Part shown: in pieces, positions 7,967 to 15,940 of the stretch
Layout of the letters: each line of letters starts with the position of its first letter
How positions within the stretch are numbered: the first letter of the stretch is position 1
DNA from: Thermogemmatispora tikiterensis
Lineage (GTDB): Bacteria > Chloroflexota > Ktedonobacteria > Ktedonobacterales > Ktedonobacteraceae
Assembly: GCF_003268475.1 (NCBI RefSeq)
Contig: NZ_MCIF01000002.1
Span: forward strand, 891,325 to 946,314
Direction of reading: 5' to 3'
DNA: 54,990 nt
Notes under the pieces: model-generated
What the model was told of the DNA's origin: nothing
Database searches by the model: none
The model's input: only the letters and a program-made list of their open reading frames with translations
Made by a program: the position numbers and the translations under genes

Positions 7967-9981
7967 TTTGGAGCGGAGGAAGAATGCTCCTTCGAGGAAA
8001 GCTCTTCGGCCTCTACCCAGGCGAGTAGGGCAAGCAGATCCTTGACGGTGGAGTGAGGAAGCAAAGCGAGCAGAGGTTGGCGGAGAGCAGACAGACGTTG
8101 GAAAACCTTCCGCAAGCGGAAGCGCTCTGCAAGCAGGGCCGCTTCTTTCGCCAACAGGCAGGCTTCCTCAACGTCGAGAGGAAGGGTGACGACAGCCAGA
8201 TCCGTCAGGAAGGTGGGTTTGCGTTGCAGAAAAGCTGGATCAAGAGACTGAAGAGCGTCCTGGAGGGCGGCTTGGGCCTGTGAGAGAATCTGGCGCGCGG
8301 CTTGGTGAGGAGACTGAGCTAGTACACGGAAACAGGCACCCTGATAGCCAGCGCACAGCGCATTGTCGAAATGCACGAGATACGCTTCACGCGGGTCGCT
8401 TTCAGGGCCTTCGCAAGCTCGTGCTTCTTCAAGTGCCTGCAGGCACTCATTCGCTTGGCCATCATGGGCGTGAATTTCTGCAGCGATGGCAGCGAGCCAT
8501 CCCTGGAGCGAAGGCGAGGAAAGATGCTTGGCCAGAGCTCGGGCACACTCAATAGCTGAGCGAGCCTCATGATAGGCTTCCAGATAGATGCTTGCCAGGC
8601 TAATCCTCCCCCAACAGATGGCAGTGAGCAGAGGATCATTCCCCTCTTCAGCGGCTGTAAGAGCGGTGTAATGCGTCGCACGGCCTTGTGCGTAGCATCC
8701 GAGATCCAGCCAAATTTCTCCCAACAGCTGCAGCGTCTGACTCAGCAAACGGCAGACCCGCTGCCGTTCAGGAGGGAGAAGCGAAGCACTGAGCATGGTT
8801 GTGAGCAGGTGGGCATCTCGACAAGCCGGACGAAAGAGATCGGAGGCGGAAAGGATGCCCCCATGTCGATTAAGCCAGAGCTGCTGTACTCGGCCCTCCC
8901 AGCATTGCAGCATGTTCTGATCAGCCTGCGTGATATTCAAGATCAATGGGATCAATCGATCAAGGCTGTTGTCTCCGTTGAAAGGCCCTACCAGGGAAGA
9001 AAGTGACCACGATTCGATAGCTCTCCAGCTGGTCTCAAGCAAGTGCCGGCGCAAAGCATTCATCGTTGAGCAGTGATCCTCCCTGGGCTGTTGGGGCATG
9101 GTTCTTTCGGTCTGAGAGGAGACCGCATGAGAGTCTGCTGAGACAAAGAGCGGGCACAAGGATAACGATGATCCTTCGTCAAGGACTTGTTTCAGAACGT
9201 GTTGGACTCGTATTCCTGGCTGCCTTCCTTCTTCTTGCAAGAGGGTCTGCTGGAACTGTTCATAAAGCCGCCGGGCCCGATGCCGCATTCCTTGTCTTCC
9301 CAGAAGCCTCAGCAGATGCTCCAGGACATCCTCATCAGTGGGGCCTTCTTCTAAGACTCCAGTGAGCAGCTGCTCTGCTGCGCTGAGAAGCCCTTGTTGC
9401 TCATAGAGAGCTGCTAGCCACAGCTTTGCTCGGTAGACTGCTCTTTCGTGAATAGCTCGTTTCGCCCAGGCCCAGTTTCCTTCCTCTCCCTCTAAAAACG
9501 GACCCCGCTGCCAGTAGCCCACGGCCTCCTCTAACAAAGGGATCAGCGTCTCTGGCAGCTGTGGCTGCCGTTCTGCCTGCTGAAGCAGCCAGAGTGCTGC
9601 CTCAGCGTCTACCCAGAGCTGTTCCTGACCTGGCAGCCGGTATCCCTGCCCGTCAGATTGGCTCTCCAGCAGAGAGGGAAGGCCCCCACCAGGCTCTAGA
9701 ACTTTGCGCAGCCGGGTTGCGGCCAGATTCAGGTAAGAGGCGGCCTGCTCTGGTTCAACCTCGGGCCAGAGACGATCAAGCAGGACCTCACGGCGTGCTT
9801 GTCGTCCGGGGCTGCAGAGCAGCCCTTTCAGGAGCCGTCTGGGGTAGCCACTCCCACCCCAGATCGCGGCTGGCAGCACCTGGTAGCCTGTGCCATGCCG
9901 ACGTTCGATGACCAATGGGCCACAGAGCCAGACACGGAAGAGCGGACCAGCCGTCGCATCCCATGCATCGCCTGCCATCAT
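7951..9981 (-). CDS. SARP/BTAD-type transcriptional regulator with TPR-like C-terminus (676 aa)
   Basis: The N-terminus (FRVWLCGPLVIERR, RRLLKGLLCSPGRQARREVL, LDRLWPEVEPEQAASYLNLA, TRLRKVLEP) is an OmpR-like winged helix as in SARP regulators. It is followed at about residues 120-270 by a bacterial transcriptional activation domain (ALYEQQGLLSAAEQLLTGVL, DEDVLEHLLRLLGRQGMRHR). About 400 further residues are helical, TPR-like repeats. SARPs usually activate secondary-metabolite or stress genes. Tandem ATGs at 9981 and 9978 follow GAGAGGGG; the second has better spacing. No obvious target operon is next to it. Confidence 0.85.
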   Translation of the reverse strand: MMAGDAWDATAGPLFRVWLCGPLVIERRHGTGYQVLPAAIWGGSGYPRRLLKGLLCSPGRQARREVLLDRLWPEVEPEQAASYLNLAATRLRKVLEPGGGLPSLLESQSDGQGYRLPGQEQLWVDAEAALWLLQQAERQPQLPETLIPLLEEAVGYWQRGPFLEGEEGNWAWAKRAIHERAVYRAKLWLAALYEQQGLLSAAEQLLTGVLEEGPTDEDVLEHLLRLLGRQGMRHRARRLYEQFQQTLLQEEGRQPGIRVQHVLKQVLDEGSSLSLCPLFVSADSHAVSSQTERTMPQQPREDHCSTMNALRRHLLETSWRAIESWSLSSLVGPFNGDNSLDRLIPLILNITQADQNMLQCWEGRVQQLWLNRHGGILSASDLFRPACRDAHLLTTMLSASLLPPERQRVCRLLSQTLQLLGEIWLDLGCYAQGRATHYTALTAAEEGNDPLLTAICWGRISLASIYLEAYHEARSAIECARALAKHLSSPSLQGWLAAIAAEIHAHDGQANECLQALEEARACEGPESDPREAYLVHFDNALCAGYQGACFRVLAQSPHQAARQILSQAQAALQDALQSLDPAFLQRKPTFLTDLAVVTLPLDVEEACLLAKEAALLAERFRLRKVFQRLSALRQPLLALLPHSTVKDLLALLAWVEAEELSSKEHSSSAPNYHSP

Positions 9982-10090
9982 ATCCCCTCTCTCTGCTCAC
10001 TGCCTGTCTGTCATGTTCCTCACTCCAGTGAGTATACAGAAACCGAACCCGAAAAGCAAGCTGGAGAAGGAGATCTCAGTGGATAACCCT

Positions 10091-10407
10091 TCATTCAGGA
10101 AAGAGCTGATCCGGATCGAGACCGTGGCGTTGCAACCAGCACCGGGTTCTAGCGATGGCCAGCGCCTTGGTGGGGAGCGCCTGCCGGAGTGCCTGCGTGA
10201 CGAGGTGATCTGGACCGTAGCGCAGGGTGACCTCTCTGGCGCGCTCCTGGAGGGAGACCCGTGTGCCAAGAGGGCTGGTCGTCAGATCGCAGAAGGTCAG
10301 TGCATCAGCCACCACCGATCGCTCACGCGGAAAGCGCGAGAGGAGATCCTCCAGACCCCGCAGATGGGCTTCAAAGCGTGCCTCCGATGAAGCAGTCGAG
10401 CAGAGAG
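10091..10407 (-). pseudogene. C-terminal fragment of an HD-domain phosphohydrolase
   Basis: The frame reads ARFEAHLRGLEDLLSRFPRE, SVVADALTFCDLTTSPLGTR, VSLQERAREVTLRYGPDHLV and ends with a stop at 10091. This matches the back half of HD-domain proteins, where a second aspartate region (DALTYxDxTTGPxG) follows the HD motif. The HD-containing front half is absent; in its place, in the same frame, lies a 63-bp piece of the methyltransferase gene. The result is a chimeric reading frame without function that I can support. Confidence 0.65.
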
Positions 10408-10470
10408 CATGGGGAAAGAGGGCCTGCCTCTGGAAGGCCCAGATGCCGGTGCCGGTGCCCACGTCCAGGA
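10408..10470 (-). pseudogene. Methyltransferase fragment D (63 bp, motif I only)
   Basis: Only the segment encoding DVGTGTGIWAFQRQALFPHA, SAM motif I and the following helix, is present. It is nearly identical to copies B and C and flanked on both sides by unrelated DNA. This is the part common to copies A, B, C, D and F. Confidence 0.75.
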
Positions 10471-10584
10471 GAGGACATGGCTGGGCCGACCCTCACGCGG
10501 TTCGCGGCGTTTCCTCCCGGACCAGATACCAACATGGGGTGAACAGGATCGTTCTCACGCTTCTCGGATAGTGCGCGAGCGCGT

Positions 10585-11214
10585 TCAGGGCAAGCTGCTC
10601 TGTGCGTGTGCGGCCCGTTGCCTCTCCCAGCACTGGCGTAGAGAGCGCGTCCAGGCGCGCATCTCTTCCTGCCCTCGCTCCAGGTAGCTGGCGCGCAGCG
10701 CCTCCGGCGGCGGATCGGTGGCATAGACGGGCCTGATCCGGTACAGCCCCGGATGATGCCGCTGCACCAGCAGCCGCGTAGCGGGACAGCGGCAGGGCTG
10801 CTGATCATAGAAAGCGTCCAGCAGCTCGATCAGCCGCGCTCGCAGCGTTTCCTCCTGTTTCCACTGTGCCTGAGCCACCTGAAGCTCGGCCAGTGCACGG
10901 TAGGAGCGATCGACATCAGCAGGGTGGCCGCTCCGGTGGGCTTGCTCCTGGAACTGACAGACCTGCTGCCACTGCTGCAGGAAGCGCTGCTGCAGCGCTC
11001 GATCCACCACTGTGACCCAGGGATAAGGGGGGCCGTGGTCCAGATGGCCTTCGCAGGATTGCACCGTTGGGAAGCCCAGGAGATTGAGCAGCACGACCGT
11101 CTCAACGATGCCGGGGTCGATGGGCGTTCCGAGGGCATCCGTCAGCCGAGCCAGCGCCTCACAGGCTTCCTGCCAGCTTGCACTGGTCCAGTCTAGCGTG
11201 AGAGGAGCTGGCAT
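10585..11214 (-). CDS. Conserved hypothetical protein with SCEGH motif (209 aa)
   Basis: The protein has an N-terminal helical segment, then VVLLNLLGFPTVQSCEGHLD, HGPPYPWVTV, a long helical middle rich in Gln, and a C-terminal region with QPCRCPATRLLVQRHHPG. The SCEGH-xHG-xPWV block is recurrent in proteins of unknown function from bacteria and phages; Cys and His residues suggest metal binding, which is inference. The start at ATG 11214 is chosen because it lies one base after the stop of the upstream zinc-finger gene (GATCTGAGATG), an arrangement that implies translational coupling. No function is assigned. Confidence 0.7.
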   Translation of the reverse strand: MPAPLTLDWTSASWQEACEALARLTDALGTPIDPGIVETVVLLNLLGFPTVQSCEGHLDHGPPYPWVTVVDRALQQRFLQQWQQVCQFQEQAHRSGHPADVDRSYRALAELQVAQAQWKQEETLRARLIELLDAFYDQQPCRCPATRLLVQRHHPGLYRIRPVYATDPPPEALRASYLERGQEEMRAWTRSLRQCWERQRAAHAQSSLP

Positions 11215-11215
11215 C

Positions 11216-11428
11216 TCAGATCTCCACCTCGCCAGAGCCACCACACATATTGCGGGTGTCGCCTTCCTTGAGCAAACCGGTACCCAGGCATCGGAAGCAC
11301 TTGACGGTACGGCGTTGCCCCCAGTCATCGATGAGCTCGACCTGGCCCGTCCCCTGGCATCGGTCACAGGGAACATCAGCGGTGAAGTCGGTCCCCCGGC
11401 AGTTCGGGCAGATGATACGCTTTCCCAT
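11216..11428 (-). CDS. Small DnaJ-type zinc-finger protein (70 aa)
   Basis: Four Cys/Gly-rich knuckles are visible: CPNCRGTDF, CDRCQGTGQV, CFRCLGTGL and MCGGSGEV. They resemble the CxxCxGxG repeats of the DnaJ zinc-binding region, but there is no J domain. The last knuckle has a single Cys. GGAG lies 6 bases before ATG 11428. The gene overlaps functionally with the SCEGH gene downstream through a one-base gap, so both are probably made together. Such free-standing modules may act as chaperone-like or RNA-associated zinc proteins; which one applies is unknown. Confidence 0.75.
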   Translation of the reverse strand: MGKRIICPNCRGTDFTADVPCDRCQGTGQVELIDDWGQRRTVKCFRCLGTGLLKEGDTRNMCGGSGEVEI

Positions 11429-11499
11429 GACGTCTCCTTTCTGGGGAAGAGGGCTGCGCGCCTGTGTGCGTGCTGCGAGTGTCCCTTCTCCGTTCACCA

Positions 11500-11921
11500 A
11501 ATCATGCGGCGCCGGAAGCCCCGGCGTTCACGCCTGGGGAGGAGGCGCCGCGCCCTCCCTTCGTATCCCCGGAAGGCCCGGCTGCCTCCTCTTGCCCAGC
11601 GCAACACCCCTGATCCTTTCCTCCCTTTCGGGACCCCTTACGGGGCTGGTGACGGGCCCGGGCGGACTCTCCCGGACCGCTCCCCTCGCCCATGTTGCTG
11701 GCCGGCCATCTGCCCCGGCCCGTTTCGCCCACACCCCGAAGGTTGTCTGCAGCCGGGACTTCCAGGGTCCGGAACTGGGGAAGCATCCCGGAGTGGGTCG
11801 TTGGCCTGCCAGCAACGGAGCGGCGTCCTCGCCTTGTCCTTCGGCTCAACCGCTTGGGCTGGTCATAGTCGGGCTTGCAAGATTCCCTGCAAGCCCCCGG
11901 CTTGAGCCGTGGGGTCTATGA
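11500..11921 (+). mobile_element. Solo TnpB-element right end / omega-RNA-like scaffold, no tnpB
   Basis: This GC-rich stretch shows no plausible gene. It ends with two overlapping hairpins: GGCTTGCA/TGCAAGCC (11872-11895) and CCCCCGGCT-TG-AGCCGTGGGG (11894-11914). A terminal hairpin of this GGCT-AGCC-GTGGGG type is characteristic of the right ends of IS200/IS605 and related TnpB elements, where it forms the 3' end of the omega RNA. No tnpB piece was found to its left; the neighbouring reading frame is the zinc-finger gene on the other strand. The left boundary given is only where that gene's upstream region begins. Confidence 0.4.
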
Positions 11922-12009
11922 CAGATTGCCAGTATGGAAGGTGCTGCTCTCGAGGAAGTATACTCCAGATGCAACAGAGGGTGCAAGCTGGAGAGAGGAG
12001 ACCTGTCTC

Positions 12010-12135
12010 CTGGAGGCTCTGAATCTGAACGGCAGCCGGGGCAGGCACCGCTGAGGTGGCCACGGTGGGGACAGAAGAGGCCGCCAGGAGGCGGGATCGG
12101 CGGCGCCTGCGGAAGAGATGACGCCAGAAGGCCAT
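12010..12135 (-). pseudogene. Methyltransferase fragment E (N-terminus only)
   Basis: ATG 12135 opens MAFWRHLFRRRRRSRLLAAS, nearly identical to the start of copy C, including about 20 bases around the ATG. After about 40 residues the similarity ends and DVPYLLPKD and motif I never appear. The promoter side has been replaced by the hicB-like gene, which starts 25 bases away in the opposite direction. Confidence 0.6.
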
Positions 12136-12159
12136 ATCAGTGCTCCTAGGGAGGAAGCT

Positions 12160-12381
12160 ATGAAGCAATCGGCTAAACACTATTCTCTCATCATCCAGTG
12201 GAGCGAGCAAGATCAAGCCTACTTGGTCACCGTGCCTGAGCTCCCAGGATGTCAGACCCACGGCGAGACCTATGAGGAAGCTCTGAAGCATGGTCTGGAA
12301 GCGATTGATCTCTGGATTGAGGATGCCCAGGCCCACGGCGACCCCATTCCGTTGCCTCGTGTCGCCATTTCCAGCTCATGA
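12160..12381 (+). CDS. HicB-family protein, no HicA partner seen (73 aa)
   Basis: The protein (HYSLIIQWSEQDQAYLVTVP, ELPGCQTHGETYEEALKHGL, EAIDLWIEDAQAHGDPIPLP) is the compact HicB fold: a two-strand start with Y-VxVPELPGCxTxGxTxEEA, then a helix ending in GxPIP. HicB is the antitoxin of HicA mRNA interferases, but stand-alone HicB-like proteins are common. No HicA-like gene lies within the flanking kilobase. AGGGAGG precedes ATG 12160. The family call is firm; an antitoxin role is not. Confidence 0.85.
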   Translation: MKQSAKHYSLIIQWSEQDQAYLVTVPELPGCQTHGETYEEALKHGLEAIDLWIEDAQAHGDPIPLPRVAISSS

Positions 12382-12724
12382 CGAGCCTTTCCTCTTCCTT
12401 TGCCGTTGCTGGCTGCCAGAGCGGCCTCTGCCTCGGGTCAGCGCGGAGAAGCGCAATGGGTCAGGCTGGAGCAGGTCATCCGCCAAGCGGAGCAGTATCA
12501 CCTCTGTCGCATGCAGATAGCGAAGGATCTCCTGCGCCAGTCCATTGCGCCAAAAGAGTAGTGTTGCTCTCCTGGCTCCCTCCTCTGGAGACAGGACCTG
12601 CTGAACTCCAGGGAACCAGGCCTTCTCTTCACCAAGGAGCAGGGACGGGCCGCGCTGTCTGGCGGCCCCGGGCCACAGGAGTCTCGATCCGCACACCAGT
12701 TGAGGTGATAAGCGTTGGCGAACG
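12382..12724. other. Unassigned stretch with weak minus-strand frame
   Basis: A minus-strand frame (12777 to 12376) contains a protein-like section, FWRNGLAQEILRYLHATEVI and LLRLADDLLQPDPLRFSAL, but has no ribosome site and no recognised family. It may be a further gene fragment. Nothing else was recognised. Confidence 0.25.
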
Positions 12725-12793
12725 AGCGCCCTCCTGGACGATGTTCGCTCCCAGGGCTTTGCCCTGATGGCCATCACCGATCACGATCGGGTG
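12725..12793 (+). pseudogene. PHP-domain metallophosphoesterase fragment
   Basis: In the plus direction the bases read ALLDDVRSQGFALMAITDHD followed by RVD, the second strand-helix of PHP domains, whose AITDHD motif supplies metal ligands. Only about 23 residues remain, fused to methyltransferase fragment F. It is a scrap, not a gene. Confidence 0.5.
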
Positions 12794-12794
12794 G

Positions 12795-13105
12795 ACATGA
12801 TCCCCCCACCGGGGCGGGTGACGCGCACCAGCTCGCGGACGACGCCGGGCCAGGCCTGGGCGGGAATGGTGGCCGCCAGCAGGCGCTGATGGGTATAACA
12901 AAAGTGGCCGTCGGCAAAGGGCAAGCCCTCCAACACGTTCGCCCGGACAAAGACGCAGGTGGGGGCACCGGCTGGGGCAGGGATTGCAAGGAGACGTCGA
13001 CGCCCACCACGAGGGCGTGAGGAAAGAGGGCCTGCATCTCGAAGGCCCAGATGCCGGTGCCGGTGCCCACGTCCAGGATGGTGCAGATGCTCTCAGGAGC
13101 GAGGG
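12795..13105 (-). pseudogene. Methyltransferase fragment F with a frameshift
   Basis: The fragment starts inside the gene at LAPESICTILDVGTGTGIWA and follows copy A to VTRPGG. One G is missing from a G-run at about 12961-12965, so the frame changes after LPQPVPP; the rest of the protein (ANVLEGLPFADGHF-like) is read in another frame. Both ends are cut: the region before motif I is replaced by DNA beside the transporter gene, and the 3' end by a PHP-domain scrap. Confidence 0.75.
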
Positions 13106-13907
13106 GCCTCGTGGTGAGCGTGACCGAGTTGGTCCATCTGCTTGCTGGCGGCAGGACCTGGCCCAGCCCCACGGCAGCACCGATATCAGAGCGGCTAGCT
13201 GCCTCCACCTTGACCTGGCCCGGCAGGAGCGGCAGCGCGCTGTCCAGGCCGCCAGCCCGGTCGCAGGCCCACGAGCACGCGCAGGCTAACTAAAGCGCCG
13301 AGAGCCAGGAGAGCCAGGCTGACCAGGCCCGTGGTGTAGCCACCGCTCAGCTGTCTGGCCTCGCCCAGCAGCGAAGGCAGGAGGAAGCCCCCCAGTCCGC
13401 CACAGGCCCCCACGAATCCGGTGGCCATGCCGATCTGCTGAGGGAAGCGCAGGGGGACAAGCTGAAAAACAGCACCGTTGCCTGTACCAAGCATCGCCAA
13501 CAGGAAGAGGATCAGCGCAGCTCCCAGGCCGAGCGGTGGAACACAGGCGAGCAAGGCGTAGCTAATGGCCACCAGACTGAAGACGATATTGAGCATGAAG
13601 ATGCCACCCAGGCGATCAGCGAGGAAGCCCCCCAGAGGACGGGCCAGACTGCCGGCCAGACTGGCGAATGCCGTAAGGAGGCCAGCGCTGATGGCGCTCA
13701 GGCCATACTGGTTGTGCATGAAAAGAGGCAGAAAGGTGCTCAGACCGACGAAGCCCCCAAAGGTAATGCTATAGAAGAACGCAAACCACCAGAGATCGGC
13801 GCTCTTGAAGATGGACCCGGATGACTGGGGCAGAGAGATAGCACTGGCAGGAGCCTTCTCAGCTTCGCGACTCAGGCTCACGAAGATGAGCAGGACCAGA
13901 GCCAGAG

Positions 13908-15259
13908 GGTGACAACTAATTTCCGAAAGTGTTGACGACTTTAGACATTTCATGGTTAAATATACCCATGAAACTCAGTCAATACGCCAAAGACGAATGG
14001 CACTCGTTGTCCGTGGCTACAAAACCGAGTTAGACCTGAATAATGAGCAACGAACCGCGTGCTTGAAGCATGCCGGCTGTGCCCGCTTTGCCTACAATTG
14101 GGGACTGGCTCGCTCTCAGGAAGTGTACCGGGCCACGGGGAAACGTCCCAACGCTCTCCAGCTGCATCGAGCACTCAACGCCCTCAAGAAGACCGATTTC
14201 CCCTGGATGTATGAAGTGTCCAAGTGTGCCCCGCAAGAAGCCCTGCGCGATCTGGATCGCGCCTTTGCCCATTTCTTCCGCCGCCTGGAATTGCGCAAGC
14301 AGGGCAAGCTCACCGGGAAGCTCGGTTTCCCCCGGTTCAGGAAGAAGAGCAGAGGTATTGGCTCTTTCCGCCTCACGGGGCATATCCACGTCTTTGAAGA
14401 CCGCATTCAGCTGCCGCGTCTGGGCCGGCTTCGCCTGAAAGAGTGCGGGTACTTGCCGGCTGGGGCCAAGGTGCTATCCGCAACGGTTTCCGAGGAGGCG
14501 GGGCGCTGGTATGTGAGCGTGCTGGTAGAGGAGGATCAGGAGGCCGTTCCGTGTACGGCCAGGACGGCTGTGGGTGTGGATCTGGGGGTGAACAGGCTGG
14601 CAACCCTCTCAGATGGAACCACGTTCCAGAACCCCCGTCCCTTGAAGCAGGCACAAAAGCGGCTTCGGCGATTGGAGCGGGAGAAGGCGCGGCGGCTGAT
14701 CGGGAGCAAGAACCGCAAGAAGACGGTGAGGAAGCTGGCAAAGCAGCATGTCCGGGTGGCCCGTATCCGCCGTGATGCGACTCATAAGTTGACGACGCAC
14801 CTGTGCAAAAACCACGCACTGGTAGCGATTGAAGACTTGCACGTGACGGGGATGCTCAAAAACCACAGGCTTGCTCAAGCTCTTGCTGATAGCAACTTTG
14901 GCGAGATCAGACGACAATTGGAAGACAAGGCCAAACGCTACGGAACATGGCTGGTGGTGATTGACCGCTTCTTTCCTTCAAGCAAGCGGTGCGCTGCCTG
15001 TGGATACATCAAGCCAGCACTCGGCCTGCATGAGCGGACGTTTGTCTGTGAGGCGTGTGGCGTGGTGCTTGATCGTGACCAGAATGCCGCGCTCAACGTG
15101 TTGCAGGAAGCATTGAGAACTACCGGGAGTTCCTCGGGAAGTCACGCCTGTGGACAGGGCAGCTCTGGCCGTCTCACGGGAGGCGGTGAACCTGCTCTGG
15201 CTGAAGCAGGAACCAGCCACTGTTTAGGCTCTGTCCTAGATGGGTAAGTGCTGGAGAAC
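13908..15259 (+). mobile_element. IS607-like tnpB-only insertion element (1352 bp) flanked by GG
   Basis: The borders are fixed by the interrupted transporter: GG occurs at 13908-13909 and again at 15260-15261, while the restored gene needs a single GG. Insertion at a GG core without longer target duplication is the habit of IS607 elements, which use a serine recombinase; no tnpA is present here, so it would need one in trans. The left end has a hairpin TTTCATGG/CCATGAAA (13948-13973, 10-nt loop). The right end has CCAGCCACT/AGTGCTGG around 15223-15253 with one bulged base. The family label rests on the GG rule. Confidence 0.75.
13997..15247 (+). CDS. tnpB: TnpB RNA-guided endonuclease of an IS607/IS605-type element (416 aa)
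   Basis: This is a full OrfB/TnpB protein: N-terminal MALVVRGYKTELDLNNEQ and FAYNWGLARSQE, the RuvC-like nuclease with VGVDLGVNRLATLSDG, LVAIEDLHVTGMLKNH and DRDQNAALNVLQEA carrying the three acidic residues D, E and D, and a zinc ribbon CAACGYIKPALGLHERTFVC-EACG. Nothing essential appears lost, so it may be active. TnpB proteins cut DNA guided by an RNA made from the right end of their own element and help retain it at the site. ATG 13997 precedes the conserved start; the frame is open back to 13952, inside the left end. Confidence 0.92.
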   Translation: MALVVRGYKTELDLNNEQRTACLKHAGCARFAYNWGLARSQEVYRATGKRPNALQLHRALNALKKTDFPWMYEVSKCAPQEALRDLDRAFAHFFRRLELRKQGKLTGKLGFPRFRKKSRGIGSFRLTGHIHVFEDRIQLPRLGRLRLKECGYLPAGAKVLSATVSEEAGRWYVSVLVEEDQEAVPCTARTAVGVDLGVNRLATLSDGTTFQNPRPLKQAQKRLRRLEREKARRLIGSKNRKKTVRKLAKQHVRVARIRRDATHKLTTHLCKNHALVAIEDLHVTGMLKNHRLAQALADSNFGEIRRQLEDKAKRYGTWLVVIDRFFPSSKRCAACGYIKPALGLHERTFVCEACGVVLDRDQNAALNVLQEALRTTGSSSGSHACGQGSSGRLTGGGEPALAEAGTSHCLGSVLDG

Positions 15260-15940
15260 GGATCATGGCCAGCCCCATGACGGTGTGCCAGCCATAGCTG
15301 CGCGCGAGCGCTGGGGCAGCAAGGTTGGCAATCACAGTCCCCATGTTGCCAGCGGCGGTAATCCCCATGACCAGCCCCTGCCGCTCGGGAGGGTAACAGC
15401 GGCTGGCGAGCGGCAGGGCAACGGCGAAGGAGGAACCGGCGCAGCCAAGCAGGAGACCAACGGCCAGCAGAGCCGGGAAGTTGAGGGGCAGAAGCCAGCC
15501 GGCCAGCAAGGGAAGGAAGAGGAAGAACAGCAGGATGGTGCCTACGCGTTTGTAGCCGAAGCGATCACCAAGTACGCCCATTGGGAAACGCGCCAGCGAG
15601 CCACCGAGGGTGGGCACGGCTACGAGAAACCCCTGTTCGGCTGGACTAAGCTTGAGATTCTGGGCAATGAAGATACCAAGCGCTCCGAGCAGAACCCAGA
15701 GCGCAAAGCAGGTGTCAAAATGGAGGAAGGCCGCAATCAAGGTGGTAAACGATGTGCGGGGAATGCGCATAGTTGTAATGACCTCCTTATGATAGGACGG
15801 TAGGTTGACCAATCTCCTGGGTAAAAAGATAGCCTGACTCACTAGGAGCTGCCATCTGGGCAGTCCAGCGTGAAGAAGAAGGGGGACCAGGCCGAGGCAA
15901 TGGGTAAAGCCCTGCTTACCGGCAGATTCGTGAGCCTCAG

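Larger units (their letters stand above)
13195..15770 (-). pseudogene. MFS nitrate/nitrite transporter (NarK/NasA family) interrupted by a tnpB element
   Basis: The N-terminal half is coded 15770-15260 (MRIPRTSFTTL, LKLSPAEQGFLVAVPTLGGS, LARFPMGVLGDRFGYKRVG, up to HTVMGLAMI). The C-terminal half is coded 13907-13195 (LALVLLIFVSLSREAEKAP, GGFVGLSTFLPLFMHNQYGL, GSLARPLGGFLADRLGGIF). The D/NxxGxR-like loops and nitrate-signature-like GNG and GGFLLPS stretches fit the NNP nitrate porters. Deleting 13908-15259 joins the halves in frame as M-I-P-L-A-L and gives 1224 bp, 407 codons plus stop, a normal family length. ATG 15770 follows AAGGAGGT at about 11 bases. Position at the end of the nitrate-reduction operon explains its role. 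As it stands the protein is broken. Confidence 0.85.
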
